This document shows, one piece after another, positions 9,059-16,624 of a stretch of DNA of 46,990 nucleotides. A program made the translations under genes and the position numbers. The stretch is taken from NCBI GenBank assembly GCA_016937995.1, contig JAFGVM010000034.1:1-46990 (forward strand). The letters are read 5' to 3'. The notes beneath the pieces were generated by a model. That model had not been told where the DNA came from. It ran no database searches and was given only the letters and a program-made list of their open reading frames with translations. Source of the DNA: Candidatus Delongbacteria bacterium. GTDB lineage: Bacteria; UBA4055. The first letter of the stretch is position 1. The number at the start of each line of letters is the position of its first letter.

Positions 9059-9798
9059 CAATATTCCCTTTTTCTTAATATTGCTTCAACTTTTTCAAGA
9101 TCTTCCTCAGTATCAACTCCAATAGAATCATAATCGACTTCCACACACTTGATCTTATATCCGTTCTCCAATATTCTAAGCTGCTCTAACGATTCAGCTA
9201 TCTCATTGGGAGTTCGATCCATTTCAACATATTTCTTCAGGAATCCGAATTTATAGCAGTATAGACCGATATGCTTATACTTTATATCTGTAGTCACTCT
9301 ATTACTGGGAATCTCAGATCTTGAAAAATACATTGCATTATTATTTTTATCCATCACTGCTTTAACCACATTCATATTATCAAGTTCAGCTCTCTCAGAT
9401 ATTTTCTTTACCGGTGTTGAGCATACCGCATCAGAGGATCTGACCAGTTCCTCAACAGTTTTATCAATTACTGAAGGATCTATCAGTGGCTCATCTCCCT
9501 GAATATTAACAACAATATCGCAATTTAGGTCTTTTACTGCCTCCCAACATCTGTCAGTGCCTGAATTAATATCCTGAGCCGTCATTATTACAGTCTTGTT
9601 ATTTGCTACTAAATGATCAAATATCCTTTTATCATCAGTCGCAACAATAACTTTACTGATCAATTTGCTCTTCTCTACCTGATCGCAAACATGCAATATC
9701 ATACTTCTATCACAGATCTCACGTAACGGTTTACCGGGTAATCGCGTTGAATTATATCTGGCCGGAATAACTCCGATTATTTTGCAGGATCTATCCAT
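9058..9798 (-). CDS. kdsB: 3-deoxy-manno-octulosonate cytidylyltransferase (CMP-KDO synthetase)
   Basis: KdsB activates KDO with CTP for incorporation into the LPS inner core. The 246-residue protein has the diagnostic N-terminal motif IPARYNSTRLPGKPL (about 10-24), NIQGDEPLID in the middle, and the conserved C-terminal segment with IGVDTEEDLE. It is direct evidence that the organism makes KDO-containing LPS, hence an outer membrane. Its ATG overlaps the 3' end of the response regulator gene by 8 bases, and its stop overlaps the dxs start, so the three genes form a tight operon. Confidence 0.96.
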   Translation of the reverse strand: MDRSCKIIGVIPARYNSTRLPGKPLREICDRSMILHVCDQVEKSKLISKVIVATDDKRIFDHLVANNKTVIMTAQDINSGTDRCWEAVKDLNCDIVVNIQGDEPLIDPSVIDKTVEELVRSSDAVCSTPVKKISERAELDNMNVVKAVMDKNNNAMYFSRSEIPSNRVTTDIKYKHIGLYCYKFGFLKKYVEMDRTPNEIAESLEQLRILENGYKIKCVEVDYDSIGVDTEEDLEKVEAILRKREY

Positions 9799-10141
9799 TC
9801 AGTATCTCTTTCAATTCATCCATTTTAAAAGGTTTATCCAATAAACCACTAACTCCGTATTTTTCCATTTTTTCATTTGACAGTACATTGTGATATCCCG
9901 AAACAATATAGACTTTCACATTTGAGTATTTTGATTTTATCATTTCTGCGATTTCATATCCCGTCATATCCGGCATCTGATAGTCTGAAATAACAATATC
10001 TATATCGTGGTCCATAAAAATTTCATCAACTTTAGTTCCTGAAGTAATAGAATACACCTTATGGCCTAATAACTCTATTATCTCCATCAGAAGCTCAAGT
10101 ATTTCAGGTTGATCGTCAATAATTAATATATTTTTTTGCAT
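9791..10141 (-). CDS. Stand-alone receiver-domain response regulator
   Basis: The protein consists of one CheY-like receiver domain (116 residues) with no output domain. Key residues are the acidic pair Asp9-Asp10, phospho-acceptor Asp53 (in ISDYQMPDMTG), Ser81 and Lys103 in LLDKPF. Such proteins act by protein-protein contact or in phosphorelays. No histidine kinase is adjacent; the nearest is the hybrid kinase at 18039-21215. It overlaps kdsB by 8 bases and is transcribed with kdsB and dxs, an unexpected pairing with metabolic genes. A candidate promoter lies just upstream. Confidence 0.9.
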   Translation of the reverse strand: MQKNILIIDDQPEILELLMEIIELLGHKVYSITSGTKVDEIFMDHDIDIVISDYQMPDMTGYEIAEMIKSKYSNVKVYIVSGYHNVLSNEKMEKYGVSGLLDKPFKMDELKEILNG

Positions 10142-10166
10142 TAATCGCCCTAGATTTTTTATATTC

Positions 10167-10183
10167 TTACAGTGTAGCTGTAA
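10167..10183. promoter_or_regulatory. Inverted repeat at the response-regulator promoter
   Basis: TTACAG (10167-10172) and CTGTAA (10178-10183) form a 6-bp inverted repeat with a 5-nt spacer. It sits where the transcript from the candidate promoter at 10183-10211 would begin, so it could be an operator or a hairpin at the 5' end of the mRNA. Confidence 0.35.
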
Positions 10184-10211
10184 TCATAACAATTTATTTT
10201 CATTTATTCAA
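10183..10211 (-). promoter_or_regulatory. Candidate sigma70-type promoter of the response regulator-kdsB-dxs operon
   Basis: On the minus strand TTGAAT (10211-10206) and TATGAT (10188-10183) are 17 nt apart, matching 4 and 5 of 6 consensus positions. It lies about 45 bases before the response-regulator start, after the terminator of the upstream gene. Confidence 0.55.
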
Positions 10212-10235
10212 GAAGTATATGATAATTTTCCTATG

Positions 10236-10261
10236 AAAAAAAGCTACCTAGGTAGCTTTTT
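10236..10261. terminator. Palindromic terminator
   Basis: AAAAAGCTACC and GGTAGCTTTTT form an almost perfect palindrome centred at 10249-10250, flanked by A- and T-runs, so it can terminate on both strands. It lies 20 bases beyond the stop of the charged secreted protein (minus strand), which it most likely terminates. Confidence 0.75.
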
Positions 10262-10280
10262 ATTTCTGAAGCCATATAAG

Positions 10281-10781
10281 TTAATCTTCAAATGTCATAT
10301 TCTTGATCTCTTCAATTCTCTGATCATGCTTGATCAATTCTTTTGCTCTATCTTCCTCAGCCTGTTTTAATATTTTTTTTGCCTTTCTTTCTCTGCTTAA
10401 AATGCTTTTATTCGCATTTTCAAATCTTTTGAGCTCTCTTGTAATTAATTTTTCTCTCTTCTGCTCAGGTGTAAGTTTCTCTTTCGGTTTACGGTATTTC
10501 TTGGTCTTTTTGTTTTTTTTGATATCCTTTATCTTTTTTGTTGATTCCTCCTTGAAAATCTCATCACCGGTATCTTCTTCAATATCAGCATCCGTCTCAA
10601 CATCCATTTCGTCACCAGTATCTTCAAGTTCATCATCGTCAACTTGATCTTCCACTACTTCAGCATTACTGCCACTGTTACCACTTAATCCTCTTTGTGC
10701 AAAAAGAAGTTTGGTACGTGAAAATGTAAGTAATACTGCAACAAAAAGAACAAGTAAAATCCTTTTTTGATAATTCACCAT
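10281..10781 (-). CDS. Secreted, highly charged protein of unknown function
   Basis: I do not recognise this 166-residue protein. It begins with a basic N-terminus and a hydrophobic segment typical of a signal peptide (about residues 5-30), followed by an acidic Asp/Glu-rich stretch (about 45-80), a Lys-rich stretch, and a long charged helix with coiled-coil character. The start at 10781 is chosen because GGGAGG (complement of 10786-10791) lies just upstream; an earlier in-frame ATG at 10793 would place that site inside the gene. It has its own candidate promoter and terminator, so it is probably a monocistronic envelope or periplasmic protein. Confidence 0.65.
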   Translation of the reverse strand: MVNYQKRILLVLFVAVLLTFSRTKLLFAQRGLSGNSGSNAEVVEDQVDDDELEDTGDEMDVETDADIEEDTGDEIFKEESTKKIKDIKKNKKTKKYRKPKEKLTPEQKREKLITRELKRFENANKSILSRERKAKKILKQAEEDRAKELIKHDQRIEEIKNMTFED

Positions 10782-10816
10782 TTTTCCTCCCATGGTTTTT
10801 AACTGTTGTCAGTAAT

Positions 10817-10845
10817 AATATATGACTAAGACCCCGATTTTGCAA
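10817..10845 (-). promoter_or_regulatory. Candidate promoter of the charged secreted protein
   Basis: On the minus strand TTGCAA (10845-10840) is followed after 17 nt by TATATT (10822-10817), matching 4 and 5 of 6 sigma70 consensus positions. It lies about 35 bases before the start codon at 10781, in the gap after the HTH gene. Confidence 0.45.
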
Positions 10846-10868
10846 TATTAAAATTAGGAATTAATAAT

Positions 10869-11231
10869 TCATACTGCTTTCGAGTTCTTATTATTGGTTT
10901 TATTGATCTCATACATCCATCTATTTACAGTTTCTTCTGTTAGTGAAGGTAATAAGGACTGATTCGAGAAAATATTTTTTACGAACCTGTAGAACGGCAC
11001 CCATTTTTCATCGACCTTTTCACCAAAATCAAATTTATCGTTGTAACAGAATGTGTTATCAGTTTTCGCAAAATTGATATTAGCCTTTAATTTATCGTTC
11101 ATATATCTTATATCATCTACCACTGTTTCTTTATCAACATCCATTGATAAAGCTAATTTATCAAGCTTTACTCTATCGTGTTTTTTTAATTCTCTGTTGA
11201 TAAAAAATATTCTTTCCAGTTTTTCCATCAT
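10869..11231 (-). CDS. Small HTH protein, DeoR/WYL-regulator N-terminus-like
   Basis: The 120-residue protein starts with a helical segment resembling the winged-helix N-terminus of DeoR/YafY-type regulators (HTH_11): ERIFFINRELKK, then VKLDKLALSMDVDKETVVDDIRYM at about 20-44 (recognition helix around 33-44). No effector domain such as WYL follows; the rest is short and helical. It may be a minimal DNA-binding protein. The start has AAGGAG upstream and two adjacent ATG codons (11231 and 11228); the second has the better spacing. An inverted repeat covers its own likely -35 region, which fits autoregulation. Confidence 0.55.
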   Translation of the reverse strand: MMEKLERIFFINRELKKHDRVKLDKLALSMDVDKETVVDDIRYMNDKLKANINFAKTDNTFCYNDKFDFGEKVDEKWVPFYRFVKNIFSNQSLLPSLTEETVNRWMYEINKTNNKNSKAV

Positions 11232-11259
11232 TTTCTCCTTATTTTGTTTTCCTGTTTAA

Positions 11260-11294
11260 AATATACTGATCTTACAAGGTCATATAGTGACCTT
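11260..11294 (-). promoter_or_regulatory. Candidate promoter with inverted-repeat operator before the HTH gene
   Basis: On the minus strand TATATT (11265-11260) is a good -10 box. The -35 area is covered by a perfect 7-bp inverted repeat, AAGGTCA (11276-11282) and TGACCTT (11288-11294), with a 5-nt spacer. The repeat would lie at about -23 to -41 relative to a start near 11253. It also lies 118 bases upstream of the divergent BatB-type gene and could control both. Confidence 0.45.
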
Positions 11295-11411
11295 TTGCTC
11301 TTTTTTGGCGAAAAAAATATTTATTCTTCATTTTTTTCTTACATTATCACTTTTCCGTTACGAACTTAAATAAAATTATTTAGTTTAAGATAAAAAATTA
11401 TTTGAGGGAAT

Positions 11412-12419
11412 ATGGATAGAATAAAATTTACATATCCGGAATATATAAACCTGCTCTGGATAAGCCTGTTATTGATAATATTTTATTATTTTACAGTAAA
11501 AAAGAGATTCACTTTTCTTAATAAATTTTTAAGCAATAAAATGCAAACTGTTCTTGCTGATTCTGTTTCAAAAAGAAAAATCATTATAAAAAGACTCATA
11601 CAGGTACTCGGTTTTACAATGATCATCATTGCCTTGATCGGACCTCAGATAGGGATGCAGCTTGTTAATGTTAAAAGACAGGGTATCGATATTGTGGTAG
11701 CTCTTGACCTTTCTAAGTCAATGCTCGCACAGGATATTGTTCCAAGCAGAATAAAAAAAACAAAGCATGAAGTTAAGAACTTTATAAATAAACTTGAAGG
11801 TGACCGTATCGGGTTAGTCGGTTTCACAAGTAAAGCGTTTTTACAATGCCCCCTTACTTCAGATTATGACGCAGCTTTGATGTTCCTTGATATAATGGAT
11901 ACATCTCTCCTGCCTCAGAACGGAACTTCTTTATCTGAAGCGATTTCGGTTTCCTCTTCCGCATTTCTTGAAGAAGATAAAAAACATAAACTGATAATAT
12001 TGATAAGTGACGGTGAGGACCATGAAGAGGGATTCAGTGAAGCAGTTAAAGAAGCGGCAGATAAAGGGATAATCATTTACACTATCGGCATCGGATCATT
12101 GGAGGGAGTACCTATTCCTACCGATAAAGGATTTATAAAAGATGAAGATGGTAAAACTGTAATTTCCAGATTAAATGAGATAGATCTTAAAAAAATTGCG
12201 GCCGAAGGTAATGGTAACTATTATCTTTCTACCTCTTCAGAAGGAGAATTATCCGACATTTTTAAAGATATTTCAAGAATTGAAAAAAAAGAGTTCGGGA
12301 CAAAAGTCTTCAAAGATTTTAAACACCGGTTCCAAATCTTTCTTTTTCTGGGTATTATTCTTTTATTACTGGATTTTTCAATGAACGAACGAAAAAAAAT
12401 CAGGAAGGTTGCTGAATGA
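11412..12419 (+). CDS. BatA/BatB-type von Willebrand factor A membrane protein
   Basis: This is a 335-residue inner-membrane protein with two N-terminal membrane helices (about 12-28 and 64-82), a von Willebrand A domain, and a C-terminal helix (about 308-325). The metal-ion-dependent adhesion motif DLSKS (99-103) is intact, followed by a conserved LISDGEDHEEG segment. This topology is typical of Bat (Bacteroides aerotolerance) proteins, linked to stress tolerance and probably to periplasmic protein interactions. The ATG follows a GAGGGA ribosome binding site. It overlaps the next gene by 4 bases (ATGA). Partners common in full Bat operons (MoxR ATPase, DUF58, BatD, a second vWA protein) are not in this window. 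Confidence 0.85.
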   Translation: MDRIKFTYPEYINLLWISLLLIIFYYFTVKKRFTFLNKFLSNKMQTVLADSVSKRKIIIKRLIQVLGFTMIIIALIGPQIGMQLVNVKRQGIDIVVALDLSKSMLAQDIVPSRIKKTKHEVKNFINKLEGDRIGLVGFTSKAFLQCPLTSDYDAALMFLDIMDTSLLPQNGTSLSEAISVSSSAFLEEDKKHKLIILISDGEDHEEGFSEAVKEAADKGIIIYTIGIGSLEGVPIPTDKGFIKDEDGKTVISRLNEIDLKKIAAEGNGNYYLSTSSEGELSDIFKDISRIEKKEFGTKVFKDFKHRFQIFLFLGIILLLLDFSMNERKKIRKVAE

Positions 12420-13171
12420 AGTTAATTTTGTTTATCACTATCATTTTCACATACAGTCTAAATGCAATAACATACTTTGATGCTAAAAGCGGAGAAAAGG
12501 AATATAATAAAAGAAATTTTCAGATAGCTGAGAAGAAATTCAATTCTGCTACCATTTCTTCCTCAGAACAGGATCCTATCCTTTTTTATGACCACGGTAA
12601 TTCTTTATTTCAACAAAAAAAATATGATGAGGCATTAAGCAGTTATGAAAAAGCTTTATCGGGTAATAACAAGGAATTCAACTCTCAGGTAAAATATAAC
12701 ATTGCCAATACTTTTGTCATGAAACAAAAATATGAAGAAGCATTAAGCTATTATAAAGATGCTCTCAAGCTTGATAATACAAATAAAGATGCTGCTATTA
12801 ATTATGAGATCGTAAAAAAAATGATGCAGCAACAAGAACAGGATCAGCAGAATAAAGACCAGAAGGATAAAAAAGAGGATCAAAAAGATCAGCAGCAGCA
12901 ACAAAATAAGGATCAGAACAAGGATCAGAAAGAACAGGATAAACAGGAACAAGATCAGCAAAAGCAAGATCAGCAGAATAAAGACCAGAAGGACAAACAA
13001 GATCAGCAACAACAAAAACAACAAAAACCTAAAGAAGAAAAAAAGAAAATGTCAAAAGAAGAGGCCGAAAGAATTCTTGAAGCTATGAAAAATGACGAAA
13101 AAGATGTTCAAAAAGATGTTCAAAAAGCATTGATAAATAAAGAGCAGAGTAAAGTAAAAAAGAAATGGTAG
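12416..13171 (+). CDS. BatC-like TPR protein with Gln/Lys/Asp-rich tail
   Basis: The 251-residue protein has an N-terminal signal-like hydrophobic segment (about 1-17) and then TPR units, seen in patterns such as YDEALSSYEKAL and YEEALSYYKDALKLD. From about residue 138 to 210 it is almost entirely Gln, Lys, Asp and Glu, and it ends in a conserved segment with KMSKEEAERILEAMKNDEKD. This architecture is that of BatC, which works with the vWA Bat proteins in the periplasm. The low-complexity tail is encoded by short tandem and duplicated DNA repeats. A strong terminator follows. Confidence 0.8.
   Translation: MKLILFITIIFTYSLNAITYFDAKSGEKEYNKRNFQIAEKKFNSATISSSEQDPILFYDHGNSLFQQKKYDEALSSYEKALSGNNKEFNSQVKYNIANTFVMKQKYEEALSYYKDALKLDNTNKDAAINYEIVKKMMQQQEQDQQNKDQKDKKEDQKDQQQQQNKDQNKDQKEQDKQEQDQQKQDQQNKDQKDKQDQQQQKQQKPKEEKKKMSKEEAERILEAMKNDEKDVQKDVQKALINKEQSKVKKKW
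12842..12998 (+). repeat. Duplicated and tandem short repeats coding the BatC low-complexity tail
   Basis: A 29-base block starting GATCAGCAGAATAAAGACC (12842-12870) recurs almost unchanged at 12968-12996. Between the copies are many variants of GATCAGCAGCAG and AAGGATCAGAA. The repeats are in frame, so changes in copy number would alter tail length without a frameshift if units are multiples of three. Confidence 0.7.
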
Positions 13172-13193
13172 CACCATTTCTTATTATACTGTG

Positions 13194-13219
13194 AGGGCGT
13201 TTCATTAACGCCCTTTTTT
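13194..13219 (+). terminator. Rho-independent terminator after batB-batC
   Basis: AGGGCGTT (13194-13201) pairs perfectly with AACGCCCT (13207-13214) around a 5-nt loop, followed by a run of six T (13214-13219). It lies 23 bases after the BatC stop, at the convergent boundary with the next minus-strand gene. Confidence 0.9.
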
Positions 13220-14108
13220 ATTCAAACGAATAACTGAATCCAAATCCGTGACTGTCCCCTATCTCATCTGAAAAAGGAGAATAGGAATAATTTAAGCTCA
13301 TATTTTTAAATTTAAAACCAAGACCTAATGAAAAAGGCATTCCCTCATTATTAAAACGATAACCGAATCTGGCAAATACTTTATTCTCATAACCAAGTTC
13401 GACACCGGAATATGATTCAAGTTCATCATCATTTAATAAATATTTTTCACTTACAGCAATTGCGGTAGATATACCCAAATCTGTATCAATATTATAACTT
13501 AATCCGAATGTTGCATCCGCTGGAAGATCTGAAATTTCATTATTCATCTTAGTCATCATCCCAAGATTGTTCAATGCTAAGCCAATATCAAGATCTTGAG
13601 TGAAAAGATCTTCCTTATAAAAACCTGCAGAAAAAGCAAAACCCCCAGCATCTTCAAATTCTATTTTTTCATAAATATATTTCGCTGCTACACCAACTTT
13701 AAATGTACTGAACTCATAACCATATACGATATCAGTTATGAAATTCCTTGAATCAAATACATACTGAGGTTCAATTGATGGAATATCCCTACCTTCAAAT
13801 TCATCAACATACAAATATGATACTTTTAATCCTATTAAATGCCTGGACATTCTTTTAGAAATTCCAAAACCTCCGATCTGTCCTTCATCCTGATATTTCC
13901 TGTACGAAAGGAAGGTTTTCAGATCATCCTTATGGAATACTGAAGCCGGATTATAATCTGAATTCTCCAGTTCATTCTTCATCATGTAATATGTTTGAGC
14001 TGTGGAAATATTTGTTGGAGAAACTTCAGTCCTCAAGAAGAACACACCACTGTCAGCAAACAGGATACTGATCACTACCGCTAATAATATTGTTGCAAAT
14101 TTCCTCAT
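13218..14108 (-). CDS. PorV/PorQ-family outer-membrane beta-barrel protein (second copy)
   Basis: The 296-residue protein has a signal peptide (MRKFATILLAVVISILFADS) and then alternating hydrophobic strands with many Gly and aromatic residues, ending in an aromatic-rich strand (FGFSYSFE) as in outer-membrane barrels. An early NPAS motif matches the NPA motif near the N-terminus of PorV/PorQ-family proteins. Family members act with the type IX secretion system or remain uncharacterised. I chose the ATG at 14108 because AAGG lies at good spacing; a TTG 7 codons upstream is also in frame. It is the last gene of a four-gene envelope operon. Confidence 0.7.
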   Translation of the reverse strand: MRKFATILLAVVISILFADSGVFFLRTEVSPTNISTAQTYYMMKNELENSDYNPASVFHKDDLKTFLSYRKYQDEGQIGGFGISKRMSRHLIGLKVSYLYVDEFEGRDIPSIEPQYVFDSRNFITDIVYGYEFSTFKVGVAAKYIYEKIEFEDAGGFAFSAGFYKEDLFTQDLDIGLALNNLGMMTKMNNEISDLPADATFGLSYNIDTDLGISTAIAVSEKYLLNDDELESYSGVELGYENKVFARFGYRFNNEGMPFSLGLGFKFKNMSLNYSYSPFSDEIGDSHGFGFSYSFE

Positions 14109-14149
14109 TTCATACCTTGTTGTTATCAATTATCAAGTTTAAATCACAA

Positions 14150-15109
14150 TTATAAAAAGAATCTCCAGGAAATAGTATGCGGATTAAAATCAGATATTCC
14201 TTCTGCCGTATAAGAATAATCCAGAATACTTCTCATTTTCAGAATTGAAAATTCGAATCCAAGTCCGAATGTCAGGTCGCCTGATATCGTCCCCATTCTG
14301 ACAGAAAAGATTTTTTCAAGATATTTTTTATCCAACTCTATCCCAAGACCATAATTAATATTTAAAAAATCCTCAGATGACAAACTTCCATAGAAACCAA
14401 GGTCCTCGTTGAATGGAGTTATCCATGAAGCACCCAGCGAATAAGTAGCGGGATAATAATCGCTGCTGGCCTGTCCATCGCTCCAGACATCGTTACTGTT
14501 CCATTCATTCTTTCCTTTAAAGTTCCTTGCTGATAGTCCGATCACAAGATCATTCGTTTTGGGAATGATCACAGTAGCACCCACATCAAATGCAAAAGTT
14601 AAAGAAGATACTGTTTCTCCATCCGCACTTCCCTCAGGAAGCCTTGCATAGAGTAATTTAACATTAACTCCGAAAGTTAAAAAGTTTTTTGGTCTCATAC
14701 CGAAAGATACATAGAATAAATTTTCATTGTATGAAAACTCCTGGAACAGATTACCATCCTTGTCCCTTCCCTCAATACCGTCCGTTCCTGTATACAATAT
14801 CCCCAGACCTATCCCAGCATTATTATTTACCGGCATCAAATAAGATAAATATGCGAAATTTCTATCGAATGCCAGAACCTTCATTCCTGTCATTATACTT
14901 TTTTCAGTAACAAAAGCAGCAGTTGCAGGATTGAAATAGGAACTGAAAGTAGATCTTTTATCCGCTATGACCGATCTTCCCAGTGATTCCGAACGTGCAT
15001 CCAACCCGTATCGAAGAAATGAACCTGCCTTCCCCCCAATATCTTCAGAGAACAGATTTATCGTAGAGATAAATAATATTAAAATCATTACATCAAATAA
15101 TCTATTCAT
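14150..15109 (-). CDS. PorV/PorQ-family outer-membrane beta-barrel protein (first copy)
   Basis: This 319-residue protein has a signal peptide (about 1-21), then the PorV-like N-terminal pattern: GSFLRYGLDARSESLG, with FNPATAAF near residue 60. A series of Gly- and aromatic-rich beta strands follows, ending in Phe-Leu (SWRFFL). In Bacteroidota PorV is the shuttle that takes type IX cargo from the translocon to the attachment complex, and PorQ is a relative. The gene follows that of a protein with a type IX sorting tail by 36 bases, so a dedicated cargo/PorV-like pair is plausible. Which paralogue it is cannot be decided here. Confidence 0.75.
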   Translation of the reverse strand: MNRLFDVMILILFISTINLFSEDIGGKAGSFLRYGLDARSESLGRSVIADKRSTFSSYFNPATAAFVTEKSIMTGMKVLAFDRNFAYLSYLMPVNNNAGIGLGILYTGTDGIEGRDKDGNLFQEFSYNENLFYVSFGMRPKNFLTFGVNVKLLYARLPEGSADGETVSSLTFAFDVGATVIIPKTNDLVIGLSARNFKGKNEWNSNDVWSDGQASSDYYPATYSLGASWITPFNEDLGFYGSLSSEDFLNINYGLGIELDKKYLEKIFSVRMGTISGDLTFGLGFEFSILKMRSILDYSYTAEGISDFNPHTISWRFFL

Positions 15110-15145
15110 TAGTTTCTTTTCTCCGTATCTTTAAGAGAGTACAAT

Positions 15146-16624
15146 TTAGTCAAATACGATAATTTTATTCCACAATTTTTTTTCACCGTAGGTAATGATG
15201 TAGAAATAAGCTCCGTTCGCAACTTCATCACCATTATTATCTTTACCGTCCCAACTGATGTAATGTTCTCCTGCATCGTAAGTCTTTGAAAGGATTACAT
15301 CTCTTACTTTTTCCATGGCAAAATTGTATATTTTACAGCTTATAGTTTCTGTGGATTTTAAGCTGAATTGAAATCTCTGCTCCAAAAATCTGTCAGGTGT
15401 GAATGATACAGGATTAGGATATGCATAAGTTTTATTTGAAGAATCACTGGCTTCCTTATAGGCTTCGTAAATATGCCAGCTCTGACCATCATCATTACTA
15501 ACTACAAGTCCATATCCAGTTCCAATGAACATCTTCCCGTTCTGATATTCAAATGAGTAAACCCTTTCAATATTCACAAAACCGTTCCTGGTCTCTGAAA
15601 ATACTGAAATATCGTATTTTTCCCAGTAATTACCAAGATCCGATGATTTCCATAGCCCATTCACACCACAGGCAAAAACATCGTCTCCATTAAATCCTAT
15701 ATTGTATATTTTTTCACCCAATAGGCATTTATTCCACTTCAAACCGTTATTATTTGTAAAAGATACTCCGTTTATCTCATCAGCATTTTCAGCGAACCAC
15801 GAACTGACCCACACATATTCCTTACCATCACTGAATTCATTTGAATTTATCGAAGTGATCCAGTTACCCGAAAGACCGTTCCTGTATGTGTAACGGGTCC
15901 ATGTAAGTAAAGAATCAGTTAGTGTGTAATCATGGCAAAGATTTATTCCCCCTGCTGAACCTGTCCATAATTTTCCGCTTTTTGTGTGATGAACAGAGAA
16001 CATTCTCTGATTCATATATTGGATCGGATTCCATTCAGGTTCTCCGCATATGACTGTTCTCCAGTGCTCTCCGAGATCATCGGATCTTTGTATGGTCTGT
16101 CCAAAGCATGCCATCCAGATACCTCCTAAAGAATCACATGCTATATCGTAAGTCAAACCCTGTATAGGTGTAACTCCCGGAGGAGGAAAATGCGTCCAGG
16201 TCCTTCCCGAATCAGAAGACATGTGTACTCCGGTACCTGTAGGCAGAAATTTTGTATCATCTACCAGAAATGTATCCGTTGCAGTTGTCATCCAGATCCT
16301 GCTGTCTTTATCAATAGCTATAGCACTTGATCCGCCATACCCCACCCTTGCATTATTCCATCTGATATCCTCGATCTCATCTCTTGTATCGTAACCTTTG
16401 GAGAACCCGTCACCTGTTGCAACATATATTACTGAATCGAGAGCAATATCACTGTTAGGATCACTGACAATATCAAGAATAAAGTTTCCGTCAAGTCTCT
16501 CCTCTTCTGTACCCGATTTATCCATATCACCTTTCAAGCTGAAGCTTTCAGGTCTATAGGACTTTGAGAAAAGGAAAGAGTTACTTAGAGTTAAAAGGAT
16601 TACTATAATTAAATGTTTGTACAT
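15146..16624 (-). CDS. Secreted Asp-box beta-propeller-like protein with type IX sorting tail
   Basis: The 492-residue protein has a signal peptide (about 1-20). The central part contains repeated Asp-box-like segments such as SSDSGRTWTHF, RSDDLGEHW, KSSDLGNYWEKY and SNDDGQSWHIY, typical of sialidase-like or two-component-regulator propellers. The C-terminal ~95 residues start with YAYPNPVSF and have a FlgD Ig-like fold pattern (SWDGKDNNGDEVANGAYFY), ending in IIVFD, matching type IX secretion sorting tails. It is therefore likely exported to the cell surface. No catalytic residues can be assigned. Its start overlaps the upstream lipoprotein gene by 44 bases, implying coupled translation. Confidence 0.75.
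   Translation of the reverse strand: MYKHLIIVILLTLSNSFLFSKSYRPESFSLKGDMDKSGTEEERLDGNFILDIVSDPNSDIALDSVIYVATGDGFSKGYDTRDEIEDIRWNNARVGYGGSSAIAIDKDSRIWMTTATDTFLVDDTKFLPTGTGVHMSSDSGRTWTHFPPPGVTPIQGLTYDIACDSLGGIWMACFGQTIQRSDDLGEHWRTVICGEPEWNPIQYMNQRMFSVHHTKSGKLWTGSAGGINLCHDYTLTDSLLTWTRYTYRNGLSGNWITSINSNEFSDGKEYVWVSSWFAENADEINGVSFTNNNGLKWNKCLLGEKIYNIGFNGDDVFACGVNGLWKSSDLGNYWEKYDISVFSETRNGFVNIERVYSFEYQNGKMFIGTGYGLVVSNDDGQSWHIYEAYKEASDSSNKTYAYPNPVSFTPDRFLEQRFQFSLKSTETISCKIYNFAMEKVRDVILSKTYDAGEHYISWDGKDNNGDEVANGAYFYIITYGEKKLWNKIIVFD

Noticed and set aside
12743-13024. Leu/Ile-rich minus-strand ORF opposite batC
   Set aside because: It is the antisense of the Gln/Lys/Asp repeat region; its composition follows from those codons and it has no ribosome binding site.
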